64,000 nt of DNA from contig JAEILZ010000001.1 in the NCBI GenBank assembly GCA_018873225.1, positions 7,068,001 to 7,132,000 of the forward strand, read 5' to 3'. The number at the start of each line of letters is the position of its first letter. The first letter of the stretch is position 1. Origin of the DNA: [Phialemoniopsis] sp. UDSM-2020 (Eukaryota > Ascomycota > Sordariomycetes > Thyridiales > Thyridiaceae). Positions 11,286 to 21,537 of the stretch are shown here, one piece after another. The translations under genes were made by a program, and so were the position numbers. Below the pieces are notes generated by a model. That model did no database searches and was not told where the DNA came from. It saw only the letters and a program-made list of their open reading frames with translations.

Positions 11286-12659
11286 ATGGCTTCCGTCAGG
11301 CAGTTCCCCACCATCAAGAGCGTGCGCTCCTTCGTCATTGGCGGTGTCGGTTCGGGCGGCGACTATCACAATGTGAACGGCGGCCACTGGCTCATCGACT
11401 CGCCCATCTCGACGCCCTGCTCGAGGTGGGAAAAATACAAGTATTCGCGGACGAGCTGGGGCATCAACGTGCTCGGCTCCTTCTTCGTTGAGATCGAGGC
11501 CACCGATGGTACCGTGGGCTTCGCGACCGGCTTCGGCGGCCCCCCGGCCTGCTGGCTCGTCCACCAGCACTTCGAGCGCTTCCTCGTCGGCGCTGACCCC
11601 CGGAACACCAACCACCTCTTTGAGCAGATGTACCGCGCGTCCATGTTCTACGGCCGCAAGGGCCTGCCCATCGCCGTCATCTCTGTCATCGACCTGGCCA
11701 TCTGGGACCTGCTGGGCAAGGTTCGCAACGAGCCCGTCTACAAGCTGATCGGCGGCGCTACCAAGGAGCGCCTCGACTTTTACTGCACGGGGCCCGAGCC
11801 CACGGCCGCCAAGGCCATGGGTTTCTGGGGTGCCAAGGTGCCCCTGCCCTACTGCCCGGACGACGGCCATGCGGGCCTCAAGAAGAACGTCGAGTTCCTC
11901 CGGAAACACCGCGAGGCGATAGGGCCGGACTTCCCCCTCATGGTCGACTGCTACATGTCGCTCAACGTGCCCTACATCATCGAACTGGCCAAGGCCTGCC
12001 TCGACCTCAATATCAACTGGTGGGAGGAGTGCCTGTCGCCCGACGACACCGATGGCTTCGAGCAGGTCAAGCGCGCGCACCCGACGCTCAAGTTCACCAC
12101 GGGTGAGCACGAGTACTCGCGCTACGGCTTCCGCAAGCTGATCGAGGGCCGCAACCTCGACATCATCCAGCCCGACGTCATGTGGCTCGGCGGCATGACC
12201 GAGCTCCTCAAGGTGTCGGCCATGGCCGCCGCCTACGACATCCCCGTCGTGCCCCACGCAAGCGGTCCCTACAGCTACCACTTTGTCATCTCGCAGCCCA
12301 ACACGCCCTTCCAAGAGTACCTCGCCAACTCGCCCGACGGCAAGAGCGTCCTGCCCGTCTTTGGCGACCTCTTCCTCGACGAGCCCATCCCCACCCAGGG
12401 CTTCCTGACGACGGCCGACCTGGACAAGCCGGGCTTCGGCCTGACGCTGAACCCCGCCGCCCGGTCCAAGCTGATCCCGGCCGACTACCTCCTCACGCCA
12501 CCGCCCATGAAGGCTCTCACCCCCGCGGCGCCCGCGCCCGACTCTGCAGCCCCGGCGCAGGCCACCGCCGCCAAGACCGAGGAGCAAGAAGCCAGCACTA
12601 ACGGCGCCAACGGTGTCGTCCACAACCTGGTGGAGAAGGTACAGCAGTTGAGCACCTGA
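11286..12659 (+). CDS. LRA3: L-rhamnonate dehydratase, enolase superfamily
   Basis: Single exon, 457 aa. The RhmD-type N-terminus (GGDYHNVNGGHWLIDSPIST) is followed by the enolase-superfamily barrel. Visible active-site positions are D221 (VDCYMS), E in WWEECLSPDD (about 247), E274 in TTGEHEY and H324 in VPHASGPY, matching the metal ligands and catalytic His of rhamnonate dehydratases. The reaction removes water from L-rhamnonate to give 2-keto-3-deoxy-L-rhamnonate, step three of the fungal non-phosphorylating rhamnose route. The ATG at 11286 sits in an ACC ATG G context, and the in-frame sequence before it is leader-like. The last 40 or so residues are Ala/Pro/Glu-rich low complexity ending in a short amphipathic helix, beyond the bacterial enzyme's end. 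LRA1 follows on the same strand. Confidence 0.92.
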   Translation: MASVRQFPTIKSVRSFVIGGVGSGGDYHNVNGGHWLIDSPISTPCSRWEKYKYSRTSWGINVLGSFFVEIEATDGTVGFATGFGGPPACWLVHQHFERFLVGADPRNTNHLFEQMYRASMFYGRKGLPIAVISVIDLAIWDLLGKVRNEPVYKLIGGATKERLDFYCTGPEPTAAKAMGFWGAKVPLPYCPDDGHAGLKKNVEFLRKHREAIGPDFPLMVDCYMSLNVPYIIELAKACLDLNINWWEECLSPDDTDGFEQVKRAHPTLKFTTGEHEYSRYGFRKLIEGRNLDIIQPDVMWLGGMTELLKVSAMAAAYDIPVVPHASGPYSYHFVISQPNTPFQEYLANSPDGKSVLPVFGDLFLDEPIPTQGFLTTADLDKPGFGLTLNPAARSKLIPADYLLTPPPMKALTPAAPAPDSAAPAQATAAKTEEQEASTNGANGVVHNLVEKVQQLST

Positions 12660-13418
12660 GATCATTAACACGGGCACGTGTCGGGGACGGCGGATGAGCT
12701 AGGAGTGTGCGGGCGATGGATGTATCAACAGTGATCCCAGATCCTGTCGGGCGACGGTGGTCCTATGTGCATTTCCATCTCGTGTTCTTTGCTGCGCTGC
12801 ATCATCATGCATTGTGACAGGTCGGTTCATCAAGCGGGAAATAAATTTGTTTCTCTTTCGTCTCTTACTCTTATTTTTGGATAGAATTGTACTCGCCATC
12901 TAGGAATCCAATTGATATTGTTTACGCACATTTACAACACTGCCATGAAGCAGCGTATACTTCTATCTGTTCTAAACCAAAGTCAAACTTGAAGTGCGTG
13001 GATTGATCGCGACGGAGAAGGGAGGCGGCCGATTGCAGGGTGTGCTGATGCATTGACAATGCCCGTGCCTTCGCTGCAATTCATGCCGAGGATTGCGGGG
13101 TGGATCCAATCTGGAAGTTTTTAGCGCTGTGTAGCTTCTCTCAACGCCATGTACCCCCCCGTAATCCACCTGTACTGTGGGGGTCTGACCCATGAGCCAA
13201 GACTCAAGAGGGCTGCTCGGTGCAGGTACCTCCCCCCTCCATGCTCTACCTTGCTCTCGGCGCAGCTTTGCATCGACGGCATCGCTGTCCCAGCATTGGT
13301 CACCCCTCGATCTCTGCTGTCATAACCAGTCTGCCCCTCGTCCCTGGAGGCGTTTTGCGAGTACACAGCCCACACACTTTGCTTGGTCCCGATCTTGTCC
13401 CTGGGAAAGGAAAAAACC
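12660..13418. other. Intergenic region between LRA3 and LRA1
   Basis: Holds the LRA3 3' flank (AT-rich near 12840-12920) and the LRA1 promoter. The short frames here show no domain. No clear CGG-N11-CCG site like the one before LRA3 was seen. Confidence 0.4.
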
Positions 13419-14225
13419 ATGCAGCTGCTCAAAGGCAAGACGGCCGTCATCAGCGGCGGCAGCACTGGCATCGGCCGTGCCATATGCCTCGAGTACCTTC
13501 GACAGGGCTGCTCTGTCGCCATCAACCATCTAGGCTTGGACAAGGACCAGCAGCACCTCGACTCTCTGGTGGCCGAGGCCAGCGAGATAAAAAAGGCCGA
13601 CGCCTCCGCCGGCCAGCTTGCCCATCTCGCCGGCGACGTCAGTGAGCCCGAGACCGGCAGCAAGCTGGTTGCCTTCGCCCTCGAGTCGTTCGGCACGGGT
13701 AGGCTAGACATTTGCGTCAGCAACGCCGGCATCTGCACCTTTGCCGAGTTTCTCGAGCTGGACGGCGCCCTGTTCGACAAGACGGTGCGCACCAACCTCG
13801 ACGGCGCCTTTTACTTTGTCCAGGCCGCCGCGAGACAGATGGCCCTGCACCAGAGCCCGCCCGGCGGCAGCGTGATCGGCATCAGCAGCATCAGCGCCCT
13901 CGTCGGCGGCGGCCAGCAGACGCACTACACGCCCACCAAGGCCGGCATCCTCTCGCTCATGCAGAGCACCGCCGTCGCCCTCGGCAAGCACAACATCCGC
14001 TGCAACGCCCTGCTGCCCGGCACGATCAAGACCCAGCTCAACGAGGAGGACTTGGCCGACGACGAGAAGCGGCGCTACATGGAGGGCAGGATACCGCTGG
14101 GTCGCACCGGCGTCCCGAGCGACCTGGCCGGCCCCGCAGTCTTCCTCGGGTGCGAGGCTCTGAGTGGTTATGTCACGGGCGCACAACTTCTTGTGGACGG
14201 TGGCCTTTTTGTAAACCTGCAGTGA
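13419..14225 (+). CDS. LRA1: L-rhamnose 1-dehydrogenase, SDR family
   Basis: Single exon, 268 aa. It has the SDR cofactor motif SGGSTGIG (residues 11-18), NAG, the catalytic Ser in GISSIS, and YxxxK (YTPTKAG). The C-terminal SGYVTGAQLLVDGG is typical. The sequence, including NHLGLDKDQ after beta-2 and LPGTIKTQLNEEDL, resembles fungal L-rhamnose-1-dehydrogenases, which oxidise L-rhamnofuranose to L-rhamnono-1,4-lactone with NAD(P)+. The acidic residue typical of strict NAD enzymes is absent after beta-2, so NADP use is possible. Proximity to LRA3 strongly supports the assignment. The lactonase and the aldolase of the pathway are not in this window. The start at 13419 places the Rossmann motif at the usual distance; in-frame residues upstream are not conserved in character. 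Confidence 0.86.
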   Translation: MQLLKGKTAVISGGSTGIGRAICLEYLRQGCSVAINHLGLDKDQQHLDSLVAEASEIKKADASAGQLAHLAGDVSEPETGSKLVAFALESFGTGRLDICVSNAGICTFAEFLELDGALFDKTVRTNLDGAFYFVQAAARQMALHQSPPGGSVIGISSISALVGGGQQTHYTPTKAGILSLMQSTAVALGKHNIRCNALLPGTIKTQLNEEDLADDEKRRYMEGRIPLGRTGVPSDLAGPAVFLGCEALSGYVTGAQLLVDGGLFVNLQ

Positions 14226-16344
14226 TGCTAGCTATGAGCATAATAGACCATATGAGCCACGACCACAGCCCGGGTCTCCCAGCGTGCCGATTATGATATC
14301 TCACGAGAGGTGACAAACACTTAGTGCATTGATGAAAACACGACAATGAGAGCGACATGACGAGTTACGCCAAAGACGTGTAAACGGCCCGTGTTATGGT
14401 TACAGGTTCAGTATTAAGCCCCGGCTCCTGTCAATCTGGGTTTGGTTAAGCCCGCCACCGAACAAACAGGGGCAAGCCAGGCTGATTCGCAAAGCCTCTT
14501 CCAAAGAGTATGCACCCCTAGCTTGCGAGACCTCCTTTGAGTCCTAGTGAATCTAGGGACGGCAATTTTCCTGGGTCTACCACTGAAATCGACCCGATTG
14601 CAAGCGATGCCAGTCCTCCATCTGACAACGATGGTTTCAAACTGTCCTGCCAGGACGGTGCCCCACGCGACTTTCAGAGTATGTTTTCTCATGACCATTG
14701 TTGCTTCTCGCACATTTTTCTGTCCAGTTCGCACAAAAACATCTTGTCGGCAGCTGTCTCAATGCGCACTGTATCAAGTTACACGAAAACTCCAGATCTG
14801 CAACTATAGTCGAGTTTCAACTCTTGATTCTGAATTTGACTTTAATCCTGTACACTGAATTCTATATGTATTCATTTTTGTCCTCTGGGGAAAAAAGGAA
14901 AGAAAATAAATATTGAAGACTGTGTGCAAGTCATTGCAACTATTAGTGTGATCTTGGCAAACTGCATCAAGTGTTCACAGCATCTGATAGTATACGCTAC
15001 ACGGTGTTGTAGTCATTAAGATTGAAATCTTGCTAGTGCACGATAAGACTCAAGGAATTCCATCTTTATGTGTTTGAGTTCCCTCCGAGATAGATTGTCA
15101 CTCGCGGATCGAATGTCGTTACCCAAGAGTAATCAGCTAGACGTTTCCGGCAATGTAGGGTGAGTTCCTTAGCTTCTTCTTCTGGATTTTGATGTGTGGT
15201 GGTCGATCAAGATCGAAACCAAATAGTAAATAGTGCTAGGCTTGAGGCCTTCCAGCCTCAAAGCCCGTAGACTTCATAATGGCCCCCTTAACCTCTACAG
15301 CCGAATACGTTCGTCTTGCGCAATCAGTCGTGAGGAAGCGCAGACTGAAACTGCATTCAGCTACAGGATAGTAGTCCTGTCGCGGTCCGAAAGTTGCATG
15401 GTGTTGCATACAGTCGTTGCCAGCCGTGATAGTACAGCGGTCCCCGTTTGTGTGTGGCAGAATTGACATGCAGAGGGATCCCTTGGAAGCAATATCACGG
15501 TGTGTGAGCAGACTGGAGTTCGGAGCGAGCCCGACACTTCTCTTTCCTCATCTTTTTATATCGAATTTGTTTCCTCGGCATCATAAGGAGTTATCACGAT
15601 ATGATATGTAGACTGTATAATGCTTGAGTTCCTTGCGGCTAAAGTCAAATCAACACTAGTTATTCGATAAAGCCCGTATGCTCAAGACACCACCACAATT
15701 CCCTCTAGAAGACACATTTACGTTGTATAGAATATAACAACTAGTCTCAAAGATGTTTTGAAGCCACGTCACTGCTAGGGCTGTGAATATCGTCTCGTCG
15801 TGATTGTCTTTCGGGCACTAGAAACCGTGATAGCCGTTTCGAAACAAAGGTCTAGTCATCACTGTGTCTTTTTACCGGCCCGTAAAGGTTAGCGCAGGAG
15901 CTTGACAAGAGAAGCAAACCGCGGTCAACAGATGTAATTACATTGACTTGAGCTCTGTTGACTAAAACCGCAAAGGTCAGGATCCTGATCCTTGTCATCT
16001 GCTGACCGAGGATTGGCACCATTGGCAGCCTTGTGTGTTTACCTTGTACCTCTGATATAAACAAGGGTTGTAACGCCAGTTGATCCTTGAAATATACTCA
16101 TGGAGACTTTCGAGATTGGATGCATTGTTTTTACTCTTTGAATCTCCCGAAAAAAAGGAAAGAGAAAAAAAAAGCGCCCGGTTGAGATGGACTTTGAGAA
16201 GTCGGGGAACACAGCGAAGTGGGCTGTGTGCACGTGACCGTCATCATGTCTTTCACGTCTCCCCTTTTCCAGAGCAGCCCAGCTTTGCACCGGGATTGGA
16301 GTAGTCTCCAAATACAAATACGCAATCTTTCCGCACATATAGAG
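14226..16344. other. AT-richer gene-free region
   Basis: Over 2 kb without a supportable gene. Base composition drops in GC from about 14500 to 16200 relative to the flanking genes, and stops are frequent in all frames. It could be a decayed repeat or simple spacer; no terminal repeats were found by eye. Confidence 0.45.
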
Positions 16345-17886
16345 ATGACGGTTCTTCAGGAGCAGCGCCGTTCTGGCGCGCCCGCAAGTCATTCAACGGA
16401 GAATCATGAGACGGCAGATGAGACCTCACCCCTGCTTGCCGGCCCAGAGGCGACGGCGAGGGACCACACGGCGGGCGCGGGCGGCGAGTCGGGCCTCATT
16501 GACGCCGAGAAGCCCATGCCGAAGCTGCAGATCTTTATGCTTTGCTATGCCCGGCTCATTGAGCCCATGGCGTTCTTCTCTATCTTCCCCTACGTCAACC
16601 AGATGGCCCAGAGGAACGGCCAGCTCGACGAGGCAGACGTGGGATTCTACAGCGGGCTCATCGAGTCGCTCTTCTCGCTCACGCAGGCAGTGTTCATGAT
16701 CCCCTGGGGCAGGGCAGCGGACCACGTGGGGCGGAAGCCGGTTCTCGTGTTTTCGCTGTTCGGCGTCACGATTGCCACCGGCGTCTTTGGCATGGCTCGG
16801 ACCATCTGGCAGATGATTCTGTTCCGGTGCGTTGCCGGCATCTTTGCCGGCACCATCGTCACCATACGCACCATGCTTGCGGAGCACAGCACGTCCAAGA
16901 CGCAGGCTAGGATCTTTAGCTGGTTTGCCTTTGCTGGCAACATGGGCATTTTCGTCGGTCCCCTACTCGGGGGCGCCCTGGCCGACCCGGCGCGCCAGTA
17001 CCCTGGCCTCTTTGGCGATATCAAGTTCTTTCAGGACTACCCATATGCCCTGCCGAGCTTGGTCATCGCGCTCATAGGAGCAAGCGCCGCCGCCATATGT
17101 GCACTGTTCGTGACGGAGACGCTGCAGCCCGAGGAGCCCACTGACCCTACAGCGGCGTCTGTTCCGACCACGAGGCCGGCAGTTGGACGCGGTGACGACT
17201 CCATCTGGCAGCTGGTCAAGTCTCCTGCCGTCGGCATGGTCCTGTACGTGTACGGACACGTCATGGTCCTTGCTTTTGCCTACACGGCGATTGTGCCCTT
17301 GTTCTGGTTCACGCCGGTGTCTCTGGGCGGCTACGGCTTCACGTCCATCCAGATATCGCTCATGATGGGCGTCAATGGTGCGGCGCAAGCTATCTGGCTT
17401 ATCCTAATCTTCCCACCCCTTCAGCGCCGGCTGGGAACCAACGGGGTGATGCGCCTGTGTGGACTGGCATACCCCTGGCTGTTCATCGCCTGCCCGCTGG
17501 GCAATGTCCTTTTGAGGGCGCATTCCAAGGAGACGGATACGGCGTTCTGGATTGCTGCACCGACAGCGCTAGCGGTCGGCTGCGGGGTCAGCATGAGCTT
17601 CACGGCCATACAGCTCGCGCTGAACGACATTGCCCCATCGCCCCGGGTCCTCGGAACGCTCAACGCCCTGGCCCTTACTGGGGTGAGCGCCCTGAGAGCT
17701 TTCTGCCCTGCCGTATTCACTAGTCTATTCGCGCTGGGCGCTAGGACTCAATGGCTTCATGGGTACGCCATCTGGGGGCTGCTGGTCCTCTTGTCGCTGG
17801 GTTTCGCGGTCGCAGCGAGGTATTTGCCGGATCCCAAGGAAGCAGAGATGAGAAGGGAGGCTGCAGTAGGGCGTGAGCCAGAGTGA
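16345..17886 (+). CDS. MFS transporter, DHA1-like (YCR023C / zinc-induced-facilitator type)
   Basis: Single exon, 513 aa, about 12 predicted membrane segments with a hydrophilic N-terminus of about 65 residues carrying the DETSPLL acidic/dileucine motif often seen in vacuolar sorting. Motif A of the major facilitator superfamily is WGRAADHVGRKPV (between TM2 and TM3), and R-x3-G-x3-G follows in TM4 (RCVAGIFAGTIV). The family resembles fungal YCR023C-like proteins and plant ZIF transporters; the substrate is unknown. I see no sugar-porter signatures, so it is not a clear rhamnose permease. The start at 16345 was chosen over an ATG at 16246 because the region between is basic and unlike a transporter N-terminus. 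Either start leaves the membrane core intact. Confidence 0.85.
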   Translation: MTVLQEQRRSGAPASHSTENHETADETSPLLAGPEATARDHTAGAGGESGLIDAEKPMPKLQIFMLCYARLIEPMAFFSIFPYVNQMAQRNGQLDEADVGFYSGLIESLFSLTQAVFMIPWGRAADHVGRKPVLVFSLFGVTIATGVFGMARTIWQMILFRCVAGIFAGTIVTIRTMLAEHSTSKTQARIFSWFAFAGNMGIFVGPLLGGALADPARQYPGLFGDIKFFQDYPYALPSLVIALIGASAAAICALFVTETLQPEEPTDPTAASVPTTRPAVGRGDDSIWQLVKSPAVGMVLYVYGHVMVLAFAYTAIVPLFWFTPVSLGGYGFTSIQISLMMGVNGAAQAIWLILIFPPLQRRLGTNGVMRLCGLAYPWLFIACPLGNVLLRAHSKETDTAFWIAAPTALAVGCGVSMSFTAIQLALNDIAPSPRVLGTLNALALTGVSALRAFCPAVFTSLFALGARTQWLHGYAIWGLLVLLSLGFAVAARYLPDPKEAEMRREAAVGREPE

Positions 17887-18505
17887 TCAGGCGCTTGCGG
17901 GTTCCGGAGACTGACTGATGTTGCAAGGCACCGTTGTCCCGTATATCTCGGGACCCATTTGTGGATGCCCAAGTGCCGACAGCCATGTTTTTGTAGGCTC
18001 CATACGGTGCCTGAACCTGTAGACAGCGCCAAGCTGTTGGGCATGGTGGGGGAAGGGGCGGCTACTGTCCGAGCCTAGCTGCACACTATTGGGCGAGGGG
18101 ACCCAGCCCACCTGGGCAGTGTACGTACCAAGCACTTGTAAAATCAAGAATTTGGCCTAATGCACGCAAGCACACAGCTGACATCATCGCCAACATCCAT
18201 CATGGGATGCCCCGTCAGCCTGCCCACCCAACCACATGCACATGGACATGCATAGCTCAATGTCTTGCTTGGAGATGCGCAAACCTGATCGGCTGGCCGT
18301 AGCCCACACCCCAACTCCTGTATAACTCCTCTTCCCACCCGCCCCACTGCCTCTCTGACCGTCGACTCTCATTGATCTTCCTCTCCATTCCGTGCTTGAC
18401 CTGAAGTCAACATTGCCAAAATAGCACCTACGCGAGCGACGAGCTTATAGATTTGCTACCAACGACTGCCAGTGAGTAACCAACAGACGTGCTTTTCCAG
18501 TCAGC
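17887..18505. other. Intergenic region
   Basis: About 620 bases between the MFS gene and the proline-rich gene. The last 200 bases are pyrimidine-rich and read as promoter. No gene was seen. Confidence 0.45.
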
Positions 18506-19075
18506 ATGGCACACAGGAAACTGACATGGGCCCTCCCCCCAGTGCCGTCCAGACACGAATATCGAAATGCCAAAAAGCGCATCTATCTAGAGCCACCCAT
18601 CGAAGGCTCCACGACGGTGCGCACACGTGTAACTAGGGTGATCCCCCCTCCACGTCTCCCGTCACCGCCGCCACCGCCGCCGCCGCCGCAATTCATCGAG
18701 GCCCCGCCGCCGCCGCCGCCACCGGTCGTACTCCCGCTGCCGCCGCCAGAGCCGGACATTATCGATGTGATTGCCGTGGACGTGGAACCACATCACCGCA
18801 AGAGATCCAAGAGTGCCAAGAGTCGCAAGAGCAGGTCGCGTAGCAGGGAGACTAGAGAGCGGGATCGCGAGGTCGTCATCGAGCGCGAGAAGATCATCCC
18901 CGTCCCCGTCCGCACCCAGCCCGAGTTCGAAACCTTCCGATATGTCGACGCCCCGCGCCGCTGGAGCCCTCCGGCCCTACCGGCGCCGCCACCGAGGAGG
19001 GAAAGCCCTGACATCGAGCGGCAGCGGATCGTGATCGAGGATCATCGACGCTCGAGGGGCTACGAGTACCGCTAG
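18506..19075 (+). CDS. Small proline-rich, RS/RE-rich protein of unknown function
   Basis: Single exon, 189 aa. Residues 48-78 are almost all proline in runs of P8 and P7. Residues 95-125 form a basic Ser/Arg tract (KSRKSRSRSRETRERDRE), and the C-terminus (145-189) is again Pro/Arg-rich, ending RSRGYEYR. There is no recognised domain, signal peptide or membrane segment, and the whole protein appears disordered. The frame is supported by consistent third-position G/C and by a stop well placed before AT-rich flank. It may be an RNA- or SH3/WW-interacting protein; this is only a composition-based guess. Confidence 0.7.
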   Translation: MAHRKLTWALPPVPSRHEYRNAKKRIYLEPPIEGSTTVRTRVTRVIPPPRLPSPPPPPPPPQFIEAPPPPPPPVVLPLPPPEPDIIDVIAVDVEPHHRKRSKSAKSRKSRSRSRETRERDREVVIEREKIIPVPVRTQPEFETFRYVDAPRRWSPPALPAPPPRRESPDIERQRIVIEDHRRSRGYEYR

Positions 19076-21537
19076 CATACTCTCTTCGATTCCTGCTTAA
19101 CTGCTGCTCTTTCTGGAGGGCGAACACGGGCTTGGCGTCACCTTTTCCCTGTTTACACACGTCTCTGTTTTACTTTTTGGGTTGTATATCAGCTTTAGGC
19201 AAATTGGCCCCGTATGTGTTGGATCTTGGCTTATGATGCATGACTTTATGAATAGAACAGACGCTCTTTTTGGGTGGCGGGGCGACAACGAAGTGACATG
19301 ACATTGAGCACAAGCATCTCATATTTTTGGTCAGGGCCCCGAGCCAAATCGCTAGTCCTCCCCGATGCCGAACACGGCCAGCTGCTGCCAGTGTTCATGC
19401 CGTGAGGGTAGAGGTTTGCCGAAATGGCGATGCGTCTCGGCGGATCAAGCTTATCAAGTCTATCTCGTGCCCCAAGTTTCCATTGATTACAATTACACGG
19501 GTACGGAGGAATGGATATTTCGAGGTGAAACAGGCCCGAGACGGGCAAGGGCTCGTCCCATCTCGGCGAGCTGTCAGCCCAGCTGCACGTCGTCGTTTCA
19601 GAAGGGTCATCTTGTGCATTCTCGAAATTCAAACACCCTTAATCAAACAATTAAACCAGGGGAATTCCAGGGTTGCATCGCGCCCACCTACAAGCTACTT
19701 TGTACGTGCTTATCTGTTTGGCAGATTGATCGGCGGTTTCGCTTCTGAAGGGGGGACCAATCGTGTTGCTTGGACTGGCCAGGAAGAGGAACGGGACGAG
19801 TCTGTAAACACCAGAACGACTATGCAATCGTTGCTCGCTACCTGACCTTGATTTTATTTTCTAGCTTTAGGATGTCGATTACGGCCAAGAGCATAGAAGC
19901 CATGTAGTACAGACCTTTACGGTATACCCATGTCTCTCTCATCAGTGTGGCTGTCGCGAGACGCACGCTCTATTCCACAGCATGAGCACTACGCAACTTC
20001 ATGTTTGAAGCATGTGCACTGCATACCTACTCCGGGAAGAAGTTTGTACTTGTACGGCCCCATCATCGTCAACCAGCATCTCATCAAGTCCGAAAAAGGC
20101 GGGGGAACAATGGGTGGGTGTGGGGAGATGCAGGGTCGTTTGTGGACAACTACCTTACCTTACTTCGTACATACTCCATAGACAACAGAGAAGAGAAGAG
20201 TGCTGGCGGTGAGAAGGCGACAACTTACAAGGCAGGTAGTAAAGGCTGACACAAGTGATCCCGCGCAAAAAACACACCCCCTGTCTGGCGCGCGCTCGCG
20301 ACCGTAAAATCTGAAACAGACAATGATAGCGGCCGTTGGAGGTGGGACAGGTGGGTGCCCACGGTGCCGTCTGCATACCAAGTACCTTGACGCTCTACTG
20401 CCTTGGTACCGGTAGGTATGAGATGAATGAACCTTGGGGAATCTTGGCCAGGAGACCAGGAGGGAGGCATGTTCTAGACCTGTCCTCCACTCCCGCTCCA
20501 GAATATGCCGAGATACTTACGAAGCACACAATTGTATGTACGAAGTACGTACTTTATGTACAAAGAATGCACCAAGCCCGGCTGCCGTCGTGGAGAAAGT
20601 AGAGAGTGGGAACACACGGGCCACAATGCAGAATTCTGAACTGGATCATTGATCGAAATAGTGACTCGGCCGGCTCTACTCGCCCCCGGATTGGACAAAG
20701 CCCTGGTCGCTGGCGCCAGGTTCAGTTGCGAGTTGCAGTCCTGAAATGCCGGGCGACAGGTTTCACAACCCGTGCCAAATCCCCTGCAGCAAGCACCGAA
20801 GCGCAGGTGCTCCAAGCTCCAAGCACGTTAGTCTTTGTCTCCGCCCTGTCGCCCGCCCTGATCTGATGGGGGGAGATTGGTCCTGAAGGGGACCCTGGCC
20901 CACCAGACCAGTGGAGGCTCGACGTTGATTTGAGATTCGCTAAGCCGGTGAAGTGACCCCCCCCTTCCCAAAACCCACCTAAACCCAACTCGAAAAGATT
21001 GAGAGAGATGAGGCACACACGTCCTTGTCCTTGTCTCCATCTGTGTGTGGTCCCTGACCAGAAACCGGAAGCCCCTTTCAATCCTGGAACACACACACAC
21101 ACGCTGTTGCTCGTCCACGACACCTTTGATTTGATTTCTTCCTCTGCCCAGCCTTTGCTGCCCACGAGGCACTGACTACCTACCCACACCTACACCCACA
21201 CACGCAGGCGCCTGTGCTCGATCTCACAACGAGAAGTGACCGGGAAACGGAACCAGGCCAACAACTGATGGGTCTCGCCACGCCTCTGCCTCTGCGCGCG
21301 GCACCACTTCCCCGGACCTGAGCCCGACTCGCATCGACGCTTCCCATACGGAGGGAGTACCCTCACCCTCACAGTCACTGCCCTGAGTGCGTCACGACTT
21401 ATGCGACGTCAATCAGGGTCGTCCACGCATCCCGGAACCCGGCCAGTTGTCCTGCGTTAGAATATCAATATCAATACCAGACCCTGACCTCCCTGTCACC
21501 GCCGTCGCCGACAAGCCACTCCTTTCCCTCCGGGGCC
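19076..21537. other. Long intergenic region before BEM3
   Basis: About 2.4 kb. Reading frames are short, overlapping on both strands and lack domain character. An (AC)7 microsatellite lies near 21091-21104. The last 500 bases are C-rich and likely BEM3 promoter and long 5' UTR. Confidence 0.45.

Noticed and set aside
16345..17886. MFS transporter as a rhamnose permease of the LRA cluster
   Set aside because: It lacks sugar-porter motifs and resembles YCR023C/ZIF-type DHA1 proteins; over 2 kb of AT-richer spacer separates it from LRA1.
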